This document shows positions 8,091 to 19,185 of a DNA stretch of 64,000 nt, in pieces (within the stretch, counting starts at the first letter, position 1; each line of letters starts with the position of its first letter). The notes under the pieces are model-generated. The model ran no database searches and was not told the DNA's origin. It saw only the letters and a list, made by a program, of their open reading frames with translations. The translations under genes were made by a program, and so were the position numbers. The DNA comes from Lachnospiraceae bacterium KH1T2 (GTDB lineage Bacteria > Bacillota > Clostridia > Lachnospirales > Lachnospiraceae): positions 1 through 64,000 of the forward strand of contig FOSY01000006.1 of the NCBI GenBank assembly GCA_900114405.1. The letters are read 5' to 3'.

Positions 8091-8236
8091 GTAACAGTTC
8101 ACGCGTAAACGGAGCACTACGCTGCGGAGTTTACGACCAAGAAAGATGAAAAGCCATTGGATTTTGCCCATCGCCGGAGGCGATTTAATTGGCAAAATCC
8201 GTTACGTGAGCGAGCTAGAAGCGAGTGAACAGTAAC
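8091..8236. repeat. Dispersed structured intergenic repeat, copy B
   Basis: The ends are GTAACAGTTCAC (8091-8102) and GTGAACAGTAAC (8225-8236), an imperfect terminal inverted repeat. The core stem CGTAAA (8104-8109) / TTTACG (8130-8135) holds GGAGCACTACGCTGCGGAG, and a second stem GGATTTTGCC / GGCAAAATCC follows. AAAAGTGCG occurs at 8083-8091 and again at 8238-8246, and could be a target duplication. The element is noncoding. Its overall shape recalls a small non-autonomous mobile element or a REP-like RNA repeat. Confidence 0.75.
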
Positions 8237-8324
8237 AAAAAGTGCGATTGTACTTTATAAAATCCCTATAAGGCATTTATAAAATCTTTTTAAATTGATA
8301 CAATCTATTTAAAGGGGTGAGCTT

Positions 8325-9881
8325 ATGGGATATAGAAAATTATTTGCAATATTACTTATGGGAATAACGATCTCTGCGTTTCCGGCAGCAGTTTGGGGAG
8401 AGCCGACTGTCAGTCAGGATAATGCAGAGATCAATGCATTTGATGCAGGACAGGCAGATTCTGTATGGAATGTTTCGGAGATCAGCGGGAATTATGTGCT
8501 GGCATACTATTATAAGGACAGTGGGCGCTTAGAGGTGATCGCACCCGGAGGGGATGCTTTGATGAATTCCCTTTCGGATAATCTGATTGCAAGGCTTTCA
8601 GGTAATGAAGCCGAGAAGCCCAGAGAGAAGGATATACAGTCCGTAAAGATAGGCAAGGGCATAACGACTTCTAATCTTTCAAAGCTTTTTTCTAACTTTG
8701 AAAATATGAGATCAGTCACGTTTGAGGATGCGGAATTTTTTACAAAGTATTCTCAAAATATGAGTGAAATGTTTTCCGGCTGTAAATCTCTTACAGAACT
8801 TGATGTCAGCCGATTTGACACATCAAATGCAGAATATATGTACAGCATGTTTGATGGCTGCGAATCATTGACAAAGCTCGATGTGAGCGGTTTTAACACT
8901 TCTAAAGTCACAGATATGGCATGGATGTTTGATGGCTGTAAAGGTCTTGAAACATTGGACGTCAGCCGATTTGACACATCAAATACAGTTGATATGCAGG
9001 CAATGTTTAATGACTGTACTCTTCTTAAAAATCTGGATGTAAGCAGGTTTAAGACTTCAAATGTGATAAATATGAGAGCCATGTTCGGCGAATGCGTTTC
9101 GCTTCCTAGACTTGATGTGAGCGGCTTTGATACTTCGTCAGTTATGGATATGTCCGAAATGTTCAGCGACTGCTCCAATATTTCGGGACTTGATGTAAGA
9201 AAATTTAATACTGAAAATGTGTATGACCTGAAAAATATGTTTAATGGCTGCAAGGCACTTGAGGTATTAGATGTAGGAAACTTCAAAACACCGCGTTTGG
9301 GACTTACTACGGAATTTATAGTAAACAGCGGCACTCAGGGAATGTTTGCTGATTGTAGGAAGCTTACTGATCTCGACCTGAGCGGTTTTAATACTGTAAG
9401 AGTCAGCAATATGGACTGGATGTTTTATGATTGCGGAGCGCTTGAAGAGCTGGACTTGAGCAGCTTCAATACAGAGAGCCTGCAGTCGATGGAGAGCATG
9501 TTTAGTGGCTGCGTGAAGCTTAAAAAGCTTGAGCTTGGCAGTTTCAAAACGCCGCTTGTGGTAAATATGAATAATGCTTTCAGTAATTGCATCATGCTTA
9601 AAAACATTGATCTCAGTGGATTTGATCTATCGAATATCAATGGTCCATTCAGCTTATGGACATGTAAATCACTTGAAACGATAAAGACACCGCTAAAGGT
9701 GAACGAAAGCTATATAGTTGAGCTTCCATGTAAATTTTATGATGAAGCAGGAAAGCCATATGTGAATCTGGGAAGTGATATTCCGCTGAATTCATTGCTC
9801 ACAAAAGAAAGGCCATCATTAATTAACTCACCAAATATAGTCAAAAACAGAGGAAAGGTTCTGTTTGGGCTTTTGGTTTAA
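8325..9881 (+). CDS. BspA-like leucine-rich repeat surface protein (DUF285)
   Basis: The 518-residue protein has a signal peptide (MGYRKLFAILLMGITISAF, cleavage near AVWG-EP). It then has about a dozen BspA/DUF285 repeats of roughly 23-25 residues with the pattern MFxGCxSLTxLDVSxFDTSNVxDM, covering residues 135-450. Such repeats form an extended solenoid on secreted or surface proteins of gut and rumen bacteria and often bind host or matrix material; the target here is unknown. No LPXTG, membrane segment or choline/SLH anchor is visible at the C-terminus, which ends after a short non-repeat region (about 455-518). It is transcribed alone behind a good AAAGGGGTGAG ribosome binding site and ends at the hairpin at 9907. 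Confidence 0.88.
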   Translation: MGYRKLFAILLMGITISAFPAAVWGEPTVSQDNAEINAFDAGQADSVWNVSEISGNYVLAYYYKDSGRLEVIAPGGDALMNSLSDNLIARLSGNEAEKPREKDIQSVKIGKGITTSNLSKLFSNFENMRSVTFEDAEFFTKYSQNMSEMFSGCKSLTELDVSRFDTSNAEYMYSMFDGCESLTKLDVSGFNTSKVTDMAWMFDGCKGLETLDVSRFDTSNTVDMQAMFNDCTLLKNLDVSRFKTSNVINMRAMFGECVSLPRLDVSGFDTSSVMDMSEMFSDCSNISGLDVRKFNTENVYDLKNMFNGCKALEVLDVGNFKTPRLGLTTEFIVNSGTQGMFADCRKLTDLDLSGFNTVRVSNMDWMFYDCGALEELDLSSFNTESLQSMESMFSGCVKLKKLELGSFKTPLVVNMNNAFSNCIMLKNIDLSGFDLSNINGPFSLWTCKSLETIKTPLKVNESYIVELPCKFYDEAGKPYVNLGSDIPLNSLLTKERPSLINSPNIVKNRGKVLFGLLV

Positions 9882-9906
9882 TTAAGTCAGGATACAAGCT
9901 CTGCCA

Positions 9907-9940
9907 AATAACCACTGTCGCTGCGGCAGTGGTTATTTTT
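9907..9940. terminator. Bidirectional terminator
   Basis: The eleven-base perfect stem AATAACCACTG / CAGTGGTTATT has a nine-base loop and T residues on the right. It lies between the convergent BspA-like gene and the AraC-type regulator and can serve both. Confidence 0.85.
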
Positions 9941-9950
9941 GTGCATGGAA

Positions 9951-10745
9951 TCATAGAGCAGGATTTTTCCATGCCTTTGAATAAAACTGATTTCGGTAGG
10001 CTTTGGGCGTCATGCCTACAGTTATCTTAAAAATCTGTGTGAAATGGCTCTGCGAAGAAAAACCTAAATATTCTGCGATTTCGACAAGTGAAAAGTCGCT
10101 GTAGCGCAGAAGATTAATGGCTCGTTTGATCTTTTCCTCGCGCACGTAGTCGGAAAAGGAAATCCCTACTTCTTTCTTGAAAAGACGCGAAAGATAGCTT
10201 TCTGAAAGATTTAAGGCAGAAGCTACTTCGTTGATTGAGAGCCTGTTTTTAATATTGAAGTATATGTAGTCCAAGGCTTCGCTGATCGGCTTGGTTACAG
10301 AGAAATCCTGACGCAGAAGGTGCATCTTTTTAGTGAAATCCAAGACCGCACAATCGTGCAGCTGTATTACCTCTTCTAAAGTAGTGAGATCGTCGAGCTT
10401 CAATATGTAGAAGTCTGAAAGCCTGTAACCGAGCTCTTTTTCCATACCTGCCTCACAGCAGAAACGAGTGACTAGGGCTATAGTTATCACGAAATGATAT
10501 TTTAGATTCAAAACAGGGTCTTTAGAAAGGATTCCGACGCCTTCCTCCATCTGATAGAAATGCCCTTCTTTGCAGTTTTGCTCTATAAGCTCCAACTCAC
10601 CGTTTGCAACATTCTGACAAAAAAGTATTTCTTCATTTGGTTCTCTGTGAATGATCTGTTCATCATTTATATCTGTTTCTTTAAGCTGCCAGTTTTGGGT
10701 AAGCGATGCAGCACTGAAAGGTATTCTGCTATATGAATTCAGCAT
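9951..10745 (-). CDS. AraC family transcriptional regulator
   Basis: The 264-residue cytoplasmic regulator has a variable N-terminal sensing part (about 1-155) and a C-terminal double helix-turn-helix of the AraC/XylS type (about 160-255). The signature LSINEVASALNLSESYLSRLFKKEVGISFSDYV is followed by VEIAEYLGFSSQSHFTQIFKITVGMTPKAYR. It is divergent from the beta-glucoside ABC operon, with about 285 bases between the starts, so it probably controls that operon in response to the transported sugar. The N-terminal part lacks an obvious cupin signature, and the inducer is unknown. Confidence 0.88.
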   Translation of the reverse strand: MLNSYSRIPFSAASLTQNWQLKETDINDEQIIHREPNEEILFCQNVANGELELIEQNCKEGHFYQMEEGVGILSKDPVLNLKYHFVITIALVTRFCCEAGMEKELGYRLSDFYILKLDDLTTLEEVIQLHDCAVLDFTKKMHLLRQDFSVTKPISEALDYIYFNIKNRLSINEVASALNLSESYLSRLFKKEVGISFSDYVREEKIKRAINLLRYSDFSLVEIAEYLGFSSQSHFTQIFKITVGMTPKAYRNQFYSKAWKNPAL

Positions 10746-11031
10746 GGTGATATCTCCATATTTTGTTGCTTTGAATGTAATTACACTACAAAGACATAAT
10801 TCTGTTAAAAGTCAGTTAATAAGTGGTAGTAGTAGAAGTGATTTTGTATAAAAACTAAGAACAATCCAACATAATTAAATGCTTTTGAATATTTTTGAAC
10901 TTTGAAAAACATATCATGAATCTGACAAAAATGCAATCAATCTGTTAGAAAGGAAAGCGTATACGGGAGTATTATATCAATGCAATGAGAGAGGTGCTTC
11001 TGAGTAAGCTTTGATTATGGGAGGATTAAAG
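10746..11031. promoter_or_regulatory. Divergent control region of AraC-type regulator and ABC operon
   Basis: This is a noncoding stretch of 286 bases. AATCTGACA (from 10919) and AATCTGTTA (from 10939) form a direct repeat spaced 20 bases, the spacing usual for AraC-type half sites. TTTTGAA-type repeats lie just upstream (10880-10910). The binding-lipoprotein gene has a strong GGGAGGA site at 11019-11025. No firm promoter boxes were assigned. Confidence 0.4.
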
Positions 11032-12429
11032 ATGAAAAATAAACAGGTGATTGCATTGCTGATGTCAGTGCTTATGGGAGCAGGTGTTTTGACAGGATGC
11101 GGAAGTGCATCTATGGCTTCTACAGGTGCCGGTGGTTCTTATTTTTCTTCAGATGAAGAAGGTAAAGTTATAAATATTTGGACATGGAATGAAGAATTCA
11201 GAAATCGTGTGACAGACTACTATCCGGAAGTTAAGGAAACTTCAAGCGATGGTACTGTAACTACATTAAAAGATGGCACAGAGATTCATTGGACTATCAA
11301 TCCTAATCAGGATGGTGTTTATCAGGATAAATTGGATGAGGCATTGAAGCAGCAGGCTTCAGCAGATCAGGACGATAAGATCGATATTTTCCTTGCTGAG
11401 ACTGACTATCTGGTCAAGTATATCGATAAGGATATCGACGTGGCAATACCTCTGAAAGAGCTTGGTATTGACCCGGAAAGTGACCTTTCTGATCAGTATA
11501 AGTACACAAAGGATGCAGCTTGCGATGCTGACGGTGTACAGAGAGCTACAAGCTGGCAGGGATGCCCGGGCGTATTTATCTATCGCCGTGATATTGCAAG
11601 AGAAGTTTTTGGAACAGATGATCCGGATGAAGTACATGCACTTATAGCTGATTGGGATAAATATAATGAGGCAGCAGAAAAGCTTAAAGAAGCCGGATAT
11701 TATATGAATAGTTCCACGATCGATACTCAGAGAGTTTATACAAATAATACAAAAGCACCATGGGTAGAAAAGGGCTCTACAACAGTAAAAGTTGATGAAA
11801 ACGTTGTAAAGTGGATCAAGGATACAAAGGAAAACCTTGATAAAGGTTATATCCATACAACTGATGGTCAGTGGGCAGATACATGGAATAAAGACCAGGG
11901 CGCTGATTCCAAGGTATTCGGATTTTTTGGCCCGGCATGGTTTGTTGATTTTACACTTACACCTAACTATGGCGAAAGCGCAGAGCCTAATTGGGGAATC
12001 TGCGAATCTCCACAGGCTTATAACTGGGGCGGCTCATTTATCGTCGGCTGCAGCGGAACTGACAATAAGGAGCACATAAAGGACATCATGCTTTCTCTTA
12101 CCGGAAATAAGGATGTTCTGCTTGATATTGCTAAGGGAACAGGCGATTTCACTAATACACAGAGCGGAATGAAAGAACTTTCAGAAGATGACAGCTTTGA
12201 ATCAGAATTCCTTTGCGGTCAGAACCCATATAAGATCTATGCGCCTGCAGCAGAGAATATCGTAATGGACAAGCTTTCTCCTTACGATCAGGGATGTGTT
12301 GAAGCACTTGGTAATAGCTTTGGAGATTATTTCAACGATAAGGTTGATTTCGAGAAAGCCAAGGAGAATTTTGAAACAACTATCAAAGAACGTTATCCGG
12401 ATATCACAGAAGTAGTATGGCCTGAATAA
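11032..12429 (+). CDS. ABC transporter sugar-binding lipoprotein
   Basis: The 465-residue extracellular solute-binding protein (family 1 type) has a lipoprotein signal: positively charged start MKNKQ, hydrophobic core, and a lipobox ending LTGC with the lipidated Cys near residue 23. A low-complexity tether (SASMASTGAGG) follows, then the two-lobed binding domain beginning VINIWTWNEEFRNRV. ATG 11032 was chosen over upstream in-frame starts because GGGAGGA sits seven bases before it. It delivers a sugar, probably an oligosaccharide or beta-glucoside given the downstream kinase and glycosidase, to the permeases encoded next. No ATPase gene is present in the operon, so a shared MsmX-like ATPase elsewhere is expected. 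Confidence 0.9.
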   Translation: MKNKQVIALLMSVLMGAGVLTGCGSASMASTGAGGSYFSSDEEGKVINIWTWNEEFRNRVTDYYPEVKETSSDGTVTTLKDGTEIHWTINPNQDGVYQDKLDEALKQQASADQDDKIDIFLAETDYLVKYIDKDIDVAIPLKELGIDPESDLSDQYKYTKDAACDADGVQRATSWQGCPGVFIYRRDIAREVFGTDDPDEVHALIADWDKYNEAAEKLKEAGYYMNSSTIDTQRVYTNNTKAPWVEKGSTTVKVDENVVKWIKDTKENLDKGYIHTTDGQWADTWNKDQGADSKVFGFFGPAWFVDFTLTPNYGESAEPNWGICESPQAYNWGGSFIVGCSGTDNKEHIKDIMLSLTGNKDVLLDIAKGTGDFTNTQSGMKELSEDDSFESEFLCGQNPYKIYAPAAENIVMDKLSPYDQGCVEALGNSFGDYFNDKVDFEKAKENFETTIKERYPDITEVVWPE

Positions 12430-12501
12430 AATGATTTTAACTCAGCCAAAGAAAATTTCCACCTTTGAGCGTTAATATAGGTGGTGGTTATGACAAATCA
12501 T

Positions 12502-12531
12502 ACTCAGTCGGGGTACAAGCTCCGGCTGAGT
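12502..12531 (+). promoter_or_regulatory. Strong intercistronic hairpin, CTCAG family
   Basis: A 13-base stem (ACTCAGTCGGGGT / GCTCCGGCTGAGT, with G-U pairs) closes on an ACAA tetraloop. It lies between the binding-protein gene and the first permease gene, without a T run. Such hairpins between binding-protein and permease genes commonly protect the upstream mRNA and lower downstream expression. Similar hairpins occur at 20662 and 51255. Confidence 0.65.
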
Positions 12532-12553
12532 TAGATCTTTAAGGGAGAAAAGT

Positions 12554-13555
12554 ATGGAAAATGCGCCTTTAAGAACTGAAGAAATGCCTACCGAAACACG
12601 GAAAGAGGTAAGCTTGATTAACACTGGTAAGAAGATTGACTATTCTAAATGGGGATATATCTTCATCGCTCCATTTTTTATCTGTTTTTTCATCTTCTCA
12701 CTGATACCTTTGGTGGATACGATCCGCTACAGTTTTTTTCAATATTACACCACAGGATTAAAGGAAGTAGGACCGAACTTTACAGGTATTTCAAATTATG
12801 TTGAACTGTTTGCTTCGGATCTTGGTAAATACACTTGGAATACATTTATTATGTGGATCATAGGCTTTGTACCGCAGATCATTATCGCGCTGATACTTGC
12901 AGCATGGTTTACGGATTGCCGTTTGAAGATTCATGGAAAGGGATTTTTCAAGGTAGTCATTTATCTTCCTAACCTGATAATGGCATCTGCATTTTCGATG
13001 TTATTCTTTACCCTTTTTTCAGAGGTTGGCCCTATCAACTCTATGATGATGCAGCTTGGAATCTTTGAGAAGCCTTTTAAGTTTCTGGCAAGTGTAGGCG
13101 GCTCAAGATCACTTGTAGCTATCATGAATTTCCTGATGTGGTTTGGAAATACGACTATCATGCTTATGGCAGCAATCATGGGAATAAGCCCTGACATTTT
13201 TGAAGCTGCTGAGATAGATGGCTGTAATAATACGCAGAGATTCTTTAAGATCACATTGCCTTTGATAAAGCCAATTCTTGCGTATTCATTGATAACATCA
13301 CTTATCGGAGGTTTGCAGATGTTTGATGTACCGCAGATCTTGACTGGCGGTAAGGGAACTCCGGATCGTACAACGATGACTCTTATCATGTTCCTAAATC
13401 AGCATCTTAAGGCAAGAAACTATGGTATGGCAGGTGCTTTGTCTGTTTATCTGTTTATAGTATCAGGAATACTTTGCGCTATTGTTTATAGAATGATGAA
13501 TAATGAATCTGATTATGGAGAAAAGAAAACAAAGAAGAAAGGAGAAAAATCATGA
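12554..13555 (+). CDS. ABC sugar permease, MalF type
   Basis: The 333-residue integral membrane protein has six predicted helices beginning at IFIAPFFICFFIFSLIPLV after a cytoplasmic N-terminal tail. The conserved ATPase-contact loop (EAA motif) is EAAEIDGCNNTQRFFKITLPLIKP. It pairs with the next gene product to form the translocation channel of a carbohydrate uptake transporter of the CUT1 type. AGGGAGAAA precedes the start, and the stop overlaps the next start by four bases. Confidence 0.9.
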   Translation: MENAPLRTEEMPTETRKEVSLINTGKKIDYSKWGYIFIAPFFICFFIFSLIPLVDTIRYSFFQYYTTGLKEVGPNFTGISNYVELFASDLGKYTWNTFIMWIIGFVPQIIIALILAAWFTDCRLKIHGKGFFKVVIYLPNLIMASAFSMLFFTLFSEVGPINSMMMQLGIFEKPFKFLASVGGSRSLVAIMNFLMWFGNTTIMLMAAIMGISPDIFEAAEIDGCNNTQRFFKITLPLIKPILAYSLITSLIGGLQMFDVPQILTGGKGTPDRTTMTLIMFLNQHLKARNYGMAGALSVYLFIVSGILCAIVYRMMNNESDYGEKKTKKKGEKS

Positions 13556-14397
13556 AAGAAGCTAAAAAAAGCCCGGTAAGACAGGTAGTGGCTCATGCGG
13601 TATTGCTTATTTTATCGTTCTTCTGTCTCTTCTTTTTCTATATATTGATCGTAAATGCTACCCGCTCACATGTAGATCTTCAAAAAGGTTTTTCTATTTT
13701 GCCGGGCAATGCATTACTTGATAATCTTAATTCTGTACTTAGTGATGGTACGCTTCCGGTCATTAATGGTATCGTAAACAGCCTTGTGGTTTCAACACTC
13801 TGTGCTGTTATATGTACCTATTTTTCCTCAATGACCGCTTATGGAATATATGCCTATGACTTTAAGCTTAAGAAGGCGGCGTTTACATTTATAATGGCAA
13901 TCCTTGTAATGCCTACACAGGTAACGGCAATGGGATTTTTACGCTTAATTACCGGAATGGGATTGTATGATACGATCTGGCCCCTCGTGATCCCCTCTAT
14001 CGCTTCCCCGGCGGTATTTTACTTCATGCATAGCTATTTAAGGTCAGCACTCCCCATATCCCTTGTCGAAGCTGCCAGAATAGATGGCTGCGGAGAGTTC
14101 AGGATATTTAACCGCATTGTATTCCCCATAATGAAGCCGGCGATCGCCGTTCAGGCAATCTTTACCTTTGTAGGCTCATGGAATAACTACTTTGTTCCTG
14201 CTCTTATTTTACAGACTAAAAAGAGAATGACATTACCAATCCTGATAGCAACTCTTCGAGGTGCAGATTATATGAATTTTGATATGGGTAAGGTATACAT
14301 GTTGATTGCTATCGCAATAGTGCCTATAGTAATAGTGTACTTGTTGCTTTCAAGATTTATTATTGAAGGAGTTACCCTTGGTGGTGTAAAGGAGTAG
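13552..14397 (+). CDS. ABC sugar permease, MalG type
   Basis: The 281-residue partner permease of the CUT1 transporter has about six membrane helices. The first is VVAHAVLLILSFFCLFFFYIL. The EAA loop is EAARIDGCGEFRIFNRIVFPIMKP. It overlaps the upstream permease gene by ATGA, implying coupled translation, and is followed two bases later by the ROK kinase gene. Confidence 0.9.
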   Translation: MKEAKKSPVRQVVAHAVLLILSFFCLFFFYILIVNATRSHVDLQKGFSILPGNALLDNLNSVLSDGTLPVINGIVNSLVVSTLCAVICTYFSSMTAYGIYAYDFKLKKAAFTFIMAILVMPTQVTAMGFLRLITGMGLYDTIWPLVIPSIASPAVFYFMHSYLRSALPISLVEAARIDGCGEFRIFNRIVFPIMKPAIAVQAIFTFVGSWNNYFVPALILQTKKRMTLPILIATLRGADYMNFDMGKVYMLIAIAIVPIVIVYLLLSRFIIEGVTLGGVKE

Positions 14398-14399
14398 GC

Positions 14400-16825
<2,426 letters not shown>

Positions 16826-16854
16826 GTTTCTGATCCGGCGATCATAAGAAAGCA

Positions 16855-16891
16855 GAAAGCCCTGACGGGTGGTAAGGCCGTCGGGGCTTTC
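16855..16891. terminator. Terminator after the beta-glucoside operon
   Basis: GAAAGCCCTGACGG pairs with GCCGTCGGGGCTTTC (one bulge) around the loop GTGGTAAG. The tail CTTTCTTAAG is only moderately T-rich. It lies between the glycosidase gene and the convergent FtsH-like gene. Confidence 0.7.
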
Positions 16892-16927
16892 TTAAGATTT
16901 ATATATGGAGTAAAATCTTGCAAATAT

Positions 16928-18709
16928 TTATGCGATGAGAGCTTCTATCTCCTCGCCGCTCATGGTCTCACGCTCAAGAAGAGCAGTTGCCAGAGCTTCA
17001 ACTTTACTATATTCTCTGCGAAGTGTCTCAAGAGTGTCATTGTAAAGCTCTGTTGACATTTCGGAGATCTTTTTAACTGTGGAAGCGCCGTCTATCATAC
17101 GGTTATTCTGAAGGAGTGAAAGGTCTACAAGACCAAACTCTTTATCAAATCCATAGCGTTCTATATATTGAGCAATTATATTGGTAGCCTGAGTGATGTC
17201 ATTGCTTGCTCCGGTTGTGACTTCTGTGAATTTGATCTCTTCACTTGCTCTTCCGGCATAAGCTATCATTACCTGCTGCTTAAGTGACTGCTCAGTTTCA
17301 AAAACTGTATTGCGCTCTTCCTGAAATACCGCGCCGCCAACTCCTGAAGTAGTACCTACGATGCTGGCACGTGCTATAGGGTTTCCTGTGAGGAACGTCA
17401 TAACGGCGTGACCTGCTTCATGATATGCAACAACCTCACGGTCATGCGTAAGCTTCGATTTTTCCTTTGAGCGATTACCCTTGAAAACTTTTTTATCGAT
17501 CGCTTCTTCAAGGCAGTCCATGTCAATGTAGTCCTTATTTGACATGATAGCTATGATCTTGGCTTCGTTGCAGGATGCAGCTATATCAGCACCAGTGAAG
17601 CCGGCAGTTTCCTTACTTATATTTTCATAAGAAACATCTTCGCCTAAAGGTGCATCCTTCAGATACATGCGAAACATCTTTTCGCGTATCGTCCAGTCAC
17701 GAGGCGGAGCGACAGTTACCTGACGGTCAAAACGACCCGGACGGATAAATGCCTTATCGAGTTTTTCTGCATTGTTAGTAGCAGCGATGACGAAAACGCC
17801 CTCACGTCCGTCAAAACCATCCATGCATGTGAGGAATTCATTTATAGTCTTATCATCTTCTGAGTTACGTCCCTGTGCATTTCTATTTCCGCCTATGGCA
17901 TCGATCTCATCTATAAATACTACGCAAGGAGCCTTTTTCTTAGCTTCTGCGAAAAGCTGTCTTATCCTTTTTGCGCCCACACCTACATACATTTCAGCAA
18001 ATGAGCTTGCACTTGCATAAAGAAATGGTACTGAGGCTTCACCTGCGATAGCTTTTGCGATAAGTGTCTTACCTGTTCCGGGAGGACCTTGAAGAAGTAT
18101 TCCCTTAGGAGCTTTTGCGCCCATGCGCTCGCCCTTTTCAGGGTTTTTGATAAGTTCAGTGATAAAGCGTATATCCTCTATGACTTCATCCTGACCGATT
18201 ATGTCGTCAAATTTTACGTTGCTTGTGCTTTCGTGATTAGTATTTTCTTTACCTGCAACAGATGAGTTCGAAGATGAAGAAGCTGCAACGCCGCCGTTGT
18301 TTTTCATGAAAAATCTGGCGATGATCGCTGTTCCTCCAAGTATCAGTACAACGACGAGTATATTTGCTAATGCAAGACTGCTTAAGCTGCCTGAGGTTAC
18401 GCGGACGTTAATCCCTTTTTCAAGCATATCCTTTTTGAAATCATCATAGTCAGGATAAGTCGTGCTGTAGTAAACGTTGGAATTGGAGTCAGTGGTAAAA
18501 GTCATTGTGTTATCGCCGGTAGAGTAAATAATGTTTGTGACTTCACCTTTATCAACCATCGACTGAAACTCTGTGTATGAAACACTATTCACAGAAGAAG
18601 CAGCCTGAGCCGTATTAGTACTTGATGCTCCTACGATAGCGATTATGATGAAAACTGCTGCAAGTACTATGACGGAAATAAGATTCTTGTTGATCGGTTT
18701 TTCGTTCAC
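16928..18709 (-). CDS. ftsH: FtsH-like membrane ATP-dependent zinc metalloprotease
   Basis: The 593-residue membrane protease has an N-terminal helix (about 10-28), an extracytoplasmic loop and a second helix (about 112-135). The AAA module follows: Walker A GPPGTGKT at 208-215, Walker B VVFIDEIDAIG, and second region of homology NNAEKLDKAFIRPGRFDRQV. The C-terminal peptidase has the zinc motif HEAGH. It degrades membrane and short-lived cytoplasmic proteins. It is a little shorter than the usual 610-650 residues and the loop and linker are atypical (Ser/Asn-rich, 140-165), so it may be a secondary paralogue rather than the housekeeping copy. It is transcribed alone, and an AGGAGG-like site precedes the start. 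Confidence 0.88.
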   Translation of the reverse strand: MNEKPINKNLISVIVLAAVFIIIAIVGASSTNTAQAASSVNSVSYTEFQSMVDKGEVTNIIYSTGDNTMTFTTDSNSNVYYSTTYPDYDDFKKDMLEKGINVRVTSGSLSSLALANILVVVLILGGTAIIARFFMKNNGGVAASSSSNSSVAGKENTNHESTSNVKFDDIIGQDEVIEDIRFITELIKNPEKGERMGAKAPKGILLQGPPGTGKTLIAKAIAGEASVPFLYASASSFAEMYVGVGAKRIRQLFAEAKKKAPCVVFIDEIDAIGGNRNAQGRNSEDDKTINEFLTCMDGFDGREGVFVIAATNNAEKLDKAFIRPGRFDRQVTVAPPRDWTIREKMFRMYLKDAPLGEDVSYENISKETAGFTGADIAASCNEAKIIAIMSNKDYIDMDCLEEAIDKKVFKGNRSKEKSKLTHDREVVAYHEAGHAVMTFLTGNPIARASIVGTTSGVGGAVFQEERNTVFETEQSLKQQVMIAYAGRASEEIKFTEVTTGASNDITQATNIIAQYIERYGFDKEFGLVDLSLLQNNRMIDGASTVKKISEMSTELYNDTLETLRREYSKVEALATALLERETMSGEEIEALIA

Positions 18710-19185
18710 GTATTCCTCCTATAAGAAATCTTGGGAAAATAAATTCAAACTTTTAATTTACAACGTTCGTCGGAATACAGTATACAGCTGTTTGGCGGCT
18801 ATTGAAATTATACAAATATAAATTAAAGTGAAAATAAAATTAAAGTGTATTTTTAAGAAGTACAAGAATACAATGGTATTTAATTGGCAAAAGTGACTAA
18901 AAAAATGTATCAATAAAAGAAAAAGTATGCAAAATAAATATATAAAATAAGCTAAAAACGTCTTACAGTAGTTGAAAATCACAAAGCAGAAAACTATAAT
19001 GAAGTTAAGGAGAGTAGGATGTTGTGATAATGCTGAATTGTTCATGAATCTATATATAATGGAGGAAGATTTCATGAGTACGCATATGATTCGGTATTTT
19101 TCACTATCACTACGAAGGAGTATTAAAGTTGCAGCAGTTGATTGAAGCTGATTAGCTTCGCTATTGTGAAAGGGGGAAGTTTAAA
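18710..19185. promoter_or_regulatory. Divergent upstream region of ftsH-like gene and cstA
   Basis: This very AT-rich stretch separates divergent genes. A TATAAT at 19055-19060 is a likely -10 box for rightward transcription. A possible 23-codon leader frame (19074-19145, MSTHMIRYF...) follows GGAGGAAG, and the small hairpin GAAGCT (19144-19149) / AGCTTC (19154-19159) overlaps its end. If the TATAAT is the true promoter, the ribosome site would be cut off and the leader not made. A 105-codon minus-strand frame (18758-19075), Phe/Ile-rich and without a ribosome site, was not accepted. Confidence 0.4.

Noticed and set aside
16928..18709. A truncated or broken ftsH
   Set aside because: All AAA and zinc-protease motifs are present and the frame is intact; the modest length fits a paralogue.
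18758..19075. A 105-codon minus-strand frame rich in Phe and Ile
   Set aside because: It reads through the AT-rich region between divergent genes, without a ribosome site, and the composition follows from base content.
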